From: Phoronis pallida
Lineage: Eukaryota; Phoronida; Phoronidae
Reading direction: 5' to 3'
Length of the DNA: 12,652 bases
Assembly (NCBI GenBank): GCA_028565715.1
Contig: JAOXYC010183690.1
Location: 1-12,652, forward strand
Shown piece after piece: positions 1 through 5,693 of the stretch (its first letter is position 1; the number at the start of each line of letters is the position of its first letter). The notes under the pieces were generated by a model that was not told the origin of the DNA, ran no database searches, and saw only the letters and a list, made by a program, of their open reading frames with translations. The translations under genes were made by a program, and so were the position numbers.

Positions 1-16
1 TGTACTGTCTTCTCAT

Positions 17-50
17 CTGATGATGGATTTTTGAATAAATCCGAAACGTT
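17..50 (+). ncRNA. hammerhead-ribozyme-like core
   Basis: CTGATGA at 17-23, one extra T, then a perfect 6-bp stem GGATTT/AAATCC (25-30 with 37-42, loop TTGAAT), then GAAA and CGTT at 47-50. This follows the hammerhead order CUGANGA, stem II, GAAA, short stem III (ACGU), cleavage H. Minimal type I hammerheads are known in Penelope-like elements and other retroelements. The extra U between A9 and stem II and a poor stem I (only 2 clear pairs) speak against activity. Confidence 0.35.
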
Positions 51-269
51 ATATAATGAACATTTGCGTCTTCACTTAATTGTTTCTTCAACTTCATTAT
101 TTATTTGTGGCCAAAAACTAATATAATGAATATGAACCTATTTCATCTCGTTTACATTGGTTCACAAAGTCAAGTTGGAGATCTGTTTTCTATTTATCTA
201 TGGTTGAAGAAAATACAAAAAAAAATATACAGTAGTTAAAATTTGGAATTTTGGGTAGCATTGCCTATT

Positions 270-294
270 GGGGGATGGGGGGGGGGGGCCTGGG
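270..294 (+). other. poly-G tract with G-quadruplex potential
   Basis: G5 (270-274), AT, G12 (277-288), CCT, G3 (292-294) in the MITD1 intron, about 90 bp before the acceptor at 382. The tracts are enough for an intramolecular G4 on the sense strand. It could equally be an unstable homopolymer. Confidence 0.5.
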
Positions 295-382
295 TTGCAA
301 TTCAACAGGAGGAATTCCATTGGAATCATTTTCAAAAAATTTCAAATCGCTATTATTTTATGGAGTTTATTTTTGTATTCAG

Positions 383-484
383 AGTGCACTGACAGTAAAA
401 TGAGAGAGCAGCTTAGACAGAAGTTATCTCAGTATATGGACAGAGCTGAGAAAATCAAGGAAGTAGTTGAAAAACAGAAAGAAG
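383..484 (+). CDS. MITD1: MITD1 exon, third MIT helix
   Basis: The acceptor is TTTTTGTATTCAG ending at 382; an alternative AG ends at 384, so the first base could be 385. The exon reads [20 protein letters not shown] and onward to KQKE. It ends one base into a glycine/aspartate codon before donor GTAAGT (485-490), phase 1. An open frame continues upstream to an ATG at 268, but that stretch is poly-G and intron-like and has no MIT similarity. Confidence 0.92.
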
Positions 485-3400
485 GTAAGTGCTCATTTAA
501 ATCGCCAATTACGAATGTGAAATTGTCAACTATTGAACAAGGCTAATTGCGTTGGAGTTGTTGTTACAAATTGCATCCTTACACTCATCTGAACCAATAA
601 CTACCATCTTTTCTTCCTGAAATCTCAATACAGGCGCCCTATGTGACTTGATGAAATATCTTATGGGGGTGTCAAGATAACTGAGATTAACTGTAACGTA
701 TTCACTTTGAGGTTTCGATAAAGAATGAAGGTAGTAACACGAATTGTGATATCTTTTTTTTTCTCTTTTAGGTGCAAAGTTTTAAATGTACCGCCCAAAT
801 GTCTACTGTAGGCCTATGTGAATCAACAAAGAATAAAAACGAGTTTTTTCGTCAAAATTTATATGGGCTGTTACAGTATTTTTAAAATTGTTACCGCTTT
901 TTTGCCCACTTTATGTAACCAGGAATTCAAATCAGACACCAACAAATCACACTCAATCTGCCTCACAGGCTATCAAGTATTTTAAATACCTGATAGCCTG
1001 TGAAGCAGATTGATTGTGATTTAAAAATGACGTTCCCAAAATCCCAATTGCTTCACTTTTTTCGCAAAAATAATTTTGTTTGGCCCCAGGTCATGTCTTG
1101 ATAATCTTTGCAGATGGGAAATACCATGAAGAAATTCACATAGAAAACAACTCTACGGGCCACAGCTATGAGAGGATGTTCTCGCGGTTAATTGATGAGT
1201 CGGTCACTACGGTTGATATAGAAGATCCCTATATTAGGAGTACCCACCAGGTACGATGGTTGATTAGTCTTTCATCAGGTTTATATTGTTGAAATTCCCA
1301 ACTAGTTGCAGACAGCACCATTCATTTCCACATGGGAAGTGACCCCTGTGTATATGAGCGATAACATAACGCATGTTTCTGTATAATATGATGAAGATTA
1401 TGAGTAAACTTTACATATCATAGCATGTTTCTTATGAGGCTTTTATTCAAGTAGGGAGTACTGGTGGCTTAGTGATGTGGCGTGAGACTTTTTAACCAGA
1501 TTTTCCTGGTTTTGGAACTGTAAAAGTCTTTGAAGTCACAGTAGCCTACATTTTTTTTTAATTTGAAAATTGAAAAAAATATTTCTTTAAAGCAAACAAG
1601 AAGAAACTGATAGATTTGTGAAGTTTCACTGACTTCTGAACGTATTCTGTCATGATTTTTTCAGATTTTTAATTTACTAAGATTCTGTGAATTGCTAGTC
1701 AAAAAAGCACCAAACCTGAAGACAATAGCAGTCACAACAGGACCTGAACAGGTACACAGTTTTAATTAGTCATCAATACAAAGCATGTTTCATTTAACAC
1801 GACCTTATACCTCTTTTTAACAGATTTCGGAGTCAGTTTTTCATACTTCCGAAAAAACACCCGCTTTTCAGTATCAACCTGCCGCAGTAGCTGTTCCATT
1901 CCGGGGCCATGATGATTAATGAAAACAACGACATGAGTATAAATGTAGAGCTAATGTTTCGAAACTATCTTAGTTTCATCTTCTGTAAACTGTAAAATCA
2001 AGTATAAGTTCGTGTTTAATGAAAAATGTATCAAAAAAGAATTTTTGCCTAAATATACCAAAACAAAGCAATGTGAAATTATATCAACTTTTGGATGAGG
2101 TCGATCAAGTGTTGAATTTTTTGTTATGAACTGAATCTTTGCATTGGTCAGAACGTCACCATCATGCTTTTTCTGGGAACATATATCCAGATGGCCAATA
2201 CGACTCTATGGAATATCGACAATGGTATATGAAAAAACTGAGATCAACTGAAATGCATAAAAACTGTTTTCGATAAAGAATGAATAGTTACAAGTAAAGG
2301 TTTGGCAATGGAAAATTATCGTATTGTGAAAAGAAAAAAACGCCATTTGTAGTTTTAAGTTTTAAATTGTGAGTAGCAGGCCAAGTAACTTAGCCATAAT
2401 GATTTCAACTTGTTTACTAATAAATTAAAAGGAAATTAACAGCTTGACCTTGAATCAAATGTTTTTACCTCATATTTGTTCTGCACTACCCAGGCCCTTG
2501 TTACTTCCTGTGAAATTTAATGCAGCCAAAGAATTGATCTCAACTTCTGTTATGGTTTGAAAGATAGTGGAATTACAACCAAATATAAAGGGACAGATAA
2601 CTAAATTTATTGTCTGTGAATGAACAACTGGTATCAAAATTTTGCCTGTTTTGAGCTTAACCCAGTCCTATTCTCATTCCTCTGTTGCCATGTCATGCAT
2701 TTTAAAATTTTGTATTTGCATAAAATTATGGAAAATTGACACTTCAGGACCCAAACCCATCACAACTACAGAAGAATGGGTTTAGAGATCTAGAAAATAG
2801 TTTACAGAAGTACAACATAACACTGACTGTGCAATACTCTTCTTCACTTCATGATAGGGAAATAAGGTGAGGAAAACGGAGAAACTTAATGTAATTTTAA
2901 ACAAGTTTTATTAAAATCAAATTGATGCAGAAACTTTAAGTTCCTGACAGATACTGATTGTCCAAGTCAATTAGCCATTTTTGACATTTTTTCAAATATT
3001 TTAAGAAAAAAAGAGACATATTTTTGTTAACCGACTTGTGTCAATAGAGTACGCTGTTGTTAACTTTTGAATAACATTGCGGGACCCCAAAAGTGGTGAA
3101 ATTCAAAATACCGGTAGTATAAGTTGATAACAGCGTACTCTATTGACACAACTGTTTGAAATTGACTGTTACAACCGGTTAACAGAAATGCATCTCATTT
3201 TTTGGAACTTTAATTTTTTTCTTAAAATATTTGAAAAAAATGTAAAAAAATGGTCAATCAGCGTGGTGTGCCACCTTAAATTGCAGAAGGAAATATTATG
3301 AATCTTCAGAAGATTTTTTGCATTGGGAAGCCTTCAAATACTACTGTAAGTTAACAATATTAAAAACTAAACTTTGGTCTGTCTTTGTTTTCAGGTTTGA

Positions 3401-3566
3401 TTCAGGTTGGATTATCAAGTTGGGTAGAGGATTGGATTATTTTAAAAAAGTACAAGGAGGACAATTTTCAATTGGATTTTGTGACTTTGACCTAAGACAA
3501 TGCCATGAAACAAAGATTGATATATTTCATCAAAGACATACAAAATCATCATTTAGTGCTTCATGA
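383..3566 (+). CDS. MITD1: MITD1 orthologue, 3' five coding exons (5' end outside window)
   Basis: Spliced CDS join(383..484, 1114..1250, 1665..1751, 2748..2866, 3395..3566), giving 204 whole codons and a TGA stop. MITD1 is a cytosolic ESCRT-III partner: its MIT domain binds MIM tails and its C-terminal phospholipase-D-like domain binds membrane, acting at the midbody in abscission (known for the family). Seen here: the third MIT helix ([20 protein letters not shown]), then the start of the PLD-like domain ([16 protein letters not shown]), the [11 protein letters not shown] motif, [24 protein letters not shown], and the C-terminal block [15 protein letters not shown] with [20 protein letters not shown]. 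These match the order of human MITD1 as I recall it (about 249 residues), so about 45-50 N-terminal residues lie upstream. All five exons have GT-AG borders with compatible phases, which makes the model strong. It converges on the CEP135-like gene. Confidence 0.94.
679..729 (+). repeat. dispersed repeat, copy 1
   Basis: It shares AACTGAGATNAACTG and TTTCGATAAAGAATGAA, in the same order and nearly the same spacing, with 2236-2284. It lies in the MITD1 intron 485-1113. Weaker similarity extends upstream to about 640. It is a degraded interspersed repeat of unknown class. Confidence 0.55.
944..1022. repeat. 79-bp near-perfect foldback
   Basis: Arms of 39 nt (AAATCACACTCAATCTGCCT... against its reverse complement) with about 3 mismatches and essentially no loop. 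It lies in the MITD1 intron 485-1113, about 90 bp before the exon at 1114. It is probably a small foldback or MITE remnant. Confidence 0.8.
1114..1250 (+). CDS. MITD1: MITD1 exon, start of PLD-like domain
   Basis: The acceptor TAATCTTTGCAG ends at 1113 and the donor GTACGA starts at 1251. With the single base carried over from the previous exon it reads [20 protein letters not shown] and continues to [13 protein letters not shown]. The IEDPYIR-THQ block is a hallmark of the MITD1 C-terminal domain. The exon ends in phase 0. Confidence 0.94.
1665..1751 (+). CDS. MITD1: MITD1 exon, PLD-like domain helix
   Basis: The acceptor CATGATTTTTTCAG ends at 1664 and the donor GTACAC starts at 1752. The 29 codons read [19 protein letters not shown] and continue to VTTGPEQ, matching the LYNFLRFCEMLIKR region of vertebrate MITD1. 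In phase 0, out phase 0. Confidence 0.92.
1951..1985 (-). repeat. degenerate hammerhead-like motif
   Basis: On the - strand: CAGAAGATG, stem AAACT/AGTTT, then CGAAACATTAG. The arrangement is the same as at 17-50 but on the other strand. The core has CAGA instead of CUGA, and stem III is mismatched, so it should be inactive. It is probably a retroelement fossil. Confidence 0.3.
2236..2284 (+). repeat. dispersed repeat, copy 2
   Basis: Second copy of the repeat at 679-729, same strand, in the next-but-one MITD1 intron. It has the same two anchor words, and a TTTAAGTTTTAAA-like word follows in both. Confidence 0.55.
2748..2866 (+). CDS. MITD1: MITD1 exon, PLD-like domain middle
   Basis: The acceptor TTGACACTTCAG ends at 2747 and the donor GTGAGG starts at 2867. 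It reads [20 protein letters not shown] and continues to [14 protein letters not shown]. The VQYSSSxHDREIR block is shared with vertebrate MITD1. It ends with two bases (AG) of an arginine codon, phase 2. Confidence 0.93.
2975..3253. mobile_element. 279-bp inverted-repeat element (MITE-like)
   Basis: Outer arms begin CCATTTTT..ACATTTTTTTCAAATATTTTAAGAAAAAAA on both sides. Inner arms at 3037-3064 and 3123-3150 (TGTGTCAATAGAGTACGCTG...) match in 26 of 28 bases. No coding capacity. It sits inside the last MITD1 intron (2867-3394). I could not settle target-site duplication or superfamily. Confidence 0.75.
3395..3566 (+). CDS. MITD1: MITD1 last coding exon with TGA stop
   Basis: The acceptor TTTGTTTTCAG ends at 3394. 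The first G completes arginine. The exon reads [20 protein letters not shown] and continues through [20 protein letters not shown] and [13 protein letters not shown] to TGA at 3564-3566. This is the most conserved part of the protein. The last six or seven residues after RHTK are lineage-specific and slightly longer than the human end as I recall it. Confidence 0.95.
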
Positions 3567-3676
3567 CAAGATAAGATTTGTTTAGAAAAAATTCCTGAAT
3601 GAAGAATAATGTCTACAGATTTGTCAAAAACAAGAGATCTGGGTTCAATCCTCTGTCAAGTTTCGGTCTTTTCAAA

Positions 3677-3682
3677 ATTAAA
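3677..3682 (+). promoter_or_regulatory. candidate MITD1 poly(A) signal (ATTAAA variant)
   Basis: ATTAAA lies 111 nt after the MITD1 stop. It is a common variant signal; no clear GU-rich element was checked. It is an alternative to the AATAAA at 4068. Confidence 0.3.
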
Positions 3683-4067
3683 ATTTTCGGCCAGGAGCTC
3701 TGTCTGGAAGGTGATAAGTTAAGTAGGTAGTAGTGTTTATACATTTTTGGCAAATGTTCTTGGGACAATCCCTCCACCCACAATTGGTAGTTCATGTGCA
3801 AGGTATTTTGCCATATAAGAAGTGCCAAGTTATCATTTTCGACAGAGTAACAACCTTTAAATGGTCCCAATGTGACTTGTATAGAGAGGCAACTTGTATT
3901 TATTATATATGGTGTCTTGCCCCTCTCAATTTTGCTTGAATAACTTTTCTTGTTACATAAAAAACAAATCTTATTAACATGGGAAGAAAAGGTCTTATTT
4001 ACTGTCTTAAGCCAAGAGACAACTTCGTGAAATAATTGTCAGAATAAGAATATTCAACTGTTTTTAA

Positions 4068-4073
4068 AATAAA
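4068..4073 (+). promoter_or_regulatory. candidate MITD1 poly(A) signal (AATAAA)
   Basis: It is the first AATAAA I see on the + strand after the MITD1 stop, about 500 nt downstream. A T-rich stretch containing TTTTTTTGTTAA follows directly, as expected for a downstream element. Confidence 0.45.
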
Positions 4074-4101
4074 ATCCATTTTTTTGTTAATTTAAATACA
4101 A

Positions 4102-4107
4102 TTTATT
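4102..4107 (-). promoter_or_regulatory. candidate distal poly(A) signal of the CEP135-like gene
   Basis: AATAAA on the - strand, about 1.5 kb after the CEP135-like stop and only about 30 bp from the + strand signal at 4068. If used, the two mRNAs would meet almost end to end. Confidence 0.3.
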
Positions 4108-4976
4108 ATTAATAATTAATTTATAAAAATATAACATAAAATATTGATTCAAAAACTACTAACAATCACCACAAGGTAAACATCGCTCACTCTACCTGTG
4201 TGTCTAATTAATTAATTATCTAATTATTGCCATACCTTACGAAATTCAACACACGATACATGTTCACTCCAAACACAGCACAGTAAAAAGGACTCAATAT
4301 ACAGAAATAAGTTACTACATCCTTGGCTAAAATCTACATTTTCCAATAACAGGACAAATCTTTAAATGCTGTATTTAAAATGCCATATTGAGATTGGGGA
4401 AAACAGTGTAAAGTAACATTTCAAAATCCTGAAATTTGTCACACGTGAAACAGACTTTGAGCTGTATGTTTAAAACAACTGTTAATAAGTATATCTTTGA
4501 TAGCAACAGATTCTTTTTCATTGCTTTGATGTTGTGAGCTCGTGTTCAATACTATCAACCCACCACATCCTGATTAGGTAACAAGTGATGGTTGAAAGAA
4601 TTTTTGTGTGAAAACTATCAAAACACCATAGTTCAAAGGTCGGTGATAAACAGCGATGCAATTAAGATTTAACTAAATGCAGTTTGACCAACATAATGAC
4701 AGAGAAGTGCCAAATGGCAAGTTCATAATTCTGAACAAAAGAAAAATGTTTTCCAGTTGGGAAGCTTAAGTCAAACCCTCGTATATAATACAAAGTGAAA
4801 AAGGCACTTCTCAACTACACTGAAAGAATGAAATCGCTAGGCAGTCAAATCAACACAGACTTCATGGCATCAATTGGAGAATCACAGTTTTAGACAGTGT
4901 TTGTGATTTGCTTGGTAGAAAATATCTTGAATATAAGTTCGAGCCATTGAAGCATTAAAGAGGATAATTAACTAGT

Positions 4977-5067
4977 GTTATTGAATAAAAAATTTCTCAA
5001 AATGAGTCAAAATTCGAGCCTTTGGCGAGGATTTTGACGAGTTTTGAGAAATTTATTATTCAATGAC
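4977..5067. repeat. 91-bp foldback in the 3' region of the CEP135-like gene
   Basis: Arms of about 42 nt (GTTATTGAATAAAAAATTTC... against GTCATTGAATAATAAATTTC on the other strand) around a small centre CGAGCCTTTGGCGAGG. Imperfect but clearly palindromic. One arm carries a - strand AATAAA. Confidence 0.75.
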
Positions 5068-5073
5068 GACGAC

Positions 5074-5079
5074 TTTATT
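5074..5079 (-). promoter_or_regulatory. candidate proximal poly(A) signal of the CEP135-like gene
   Basis: It is the first AATAAA on the - strand after the TGA, about 550 nt downstream. A second one at 5057-5052 lies inside the 4977-5067 foldback. Confidence 0.42.
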
Positions 5080-5626
5080 GTTCTTTTTCTCACATAAAAC
5101 AGTGACGGCGGTTGTCGAAGAAAAAACGAGTCTGAATACAGTGATCCGTCAGAGTGTGTTATTTTCAATAATACATTTGAGATTGAACTTATCATGTGAG
5201 AAAATGAATTCGCGGTAAGTGTAAAAGGCATATTTCATAACCATGAGACATATCTGTTTTAATGTTCAGCTGAATGGGTGTAATTTTCATCACAATTGAA
5301 TTGCTCCAAAAAACTGAAGGGACATACACACGTTGATAAATTGTCAAACAGTCTAGTTAATTGACCCAATGGCTGACTTAATGTCGTACCCAATTTATAA
5401 CTGTTTGTTCATGGCTGACTAGTCTCATTTATAACTGTTCTTTCATAGGAGAGTCATGTCACAAGACTAAACTGCCAAGTCTCTTTCCATAACTGTCTCG
5501 GACTCGATACCAGTAGAGAGAGACTTAATAATGATAACTGTTCTGTGACTGACTAGACGCACAGCAGTCCTGATAAGATGATGAGACGTAAAACTGATGA
5601 ATGATGGGATACTAATATGGCTGACA

Positions 5627-5693
5627 TCATCTGTCGTCGTCAGCATTCCTCCTGCTGTATGTAGACGGTGATGATGTCATTCGTGACGGACTC
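5627..5693 (-). CDS. CEP135: CEP135-like terminal coding exon with TGA stop
   Basis: The acceptor TTTCTTTTTCAG lies above 5693. G completes arginine; then SPSRMTSSPSTYSRRNADDD and R, with TGA at 5629-5627. The tail is Ser/Pro/Arg-rich with an acidic tip and resembles the S/P-rich end of vertebrate CEP135 in character, not in exact sequence. An SPSR proline-directed phosphorylation consensus is visible. Confidence 0.88.

Larger units (their letters stand above)
1..382 (+). other. MITD1 intron (partial)
   Basis: Upstream intron of MITD1. It contains the hammerhead-like core at 17-50 and the G tract at 270-294. I see no exon for the N-terminal MIT helices here. Confidence 0.7.
1752..2747 (+). 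other. long MITD1 intron with repeat fragments
   Basis: A 996-bp GT-AG intron with a degenerate hammerhead-like motif on the - strand (about 1951-1985) and copy 2 of the dispersed repeat. No additional exon is needed, because the protein is continuous across it. Confidence 0.75.
3567..5626. other. convergent intergenic / 3' UTR region between the two genes
   Basis: This 2.06-kb stretch between the MITD1 stop and the CEP135-like stop has no credible coding exon; open frames inside it show no family similarity and lack splice context. It holds candidate poly(A) signals on both strands, a foldback at 4977-5067, an AT-rich stretch near 4085-4135, and repeated TAACTGTT-type words around 5398-5540. 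The 3' UTRs of both genes probably fill much of it. Confidence 0.75.

Noticed and set aside
268-546. Open frame from ATG at 268 as a complete small protein
   Set aside because: It runs through a poly-G stretch and an intron; only 383-484 is coding, and it reads through the donor at 485.
944-1022. microRNA precursor
   Set aside because: There is essentially no terminal loop and the arms are near-perfect over 39 bp, which fits a foldback element better than a pre-miRNA.
1462-1520. tRNA-like sequence (TGGCTTAGTGATGTGG and GGTTTTGGAAC) in a MITD1 intron
   Set aside because: The A and B boxes are only approximate and no arms pair convincingly; it could be an old SINE, not supported enough to list.
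3640-3652. B-box-like GGGTTCAATCC, possible tRNA or SINE
   Set aside because: No A box at the expected distance and no arms; too little to call.
3613-3939. Open frames on both strands in the intergenic region
   Set aside because: They lie in the 3' region of MITD1, overlap each other on opposite strands, and show no recognisable motif.
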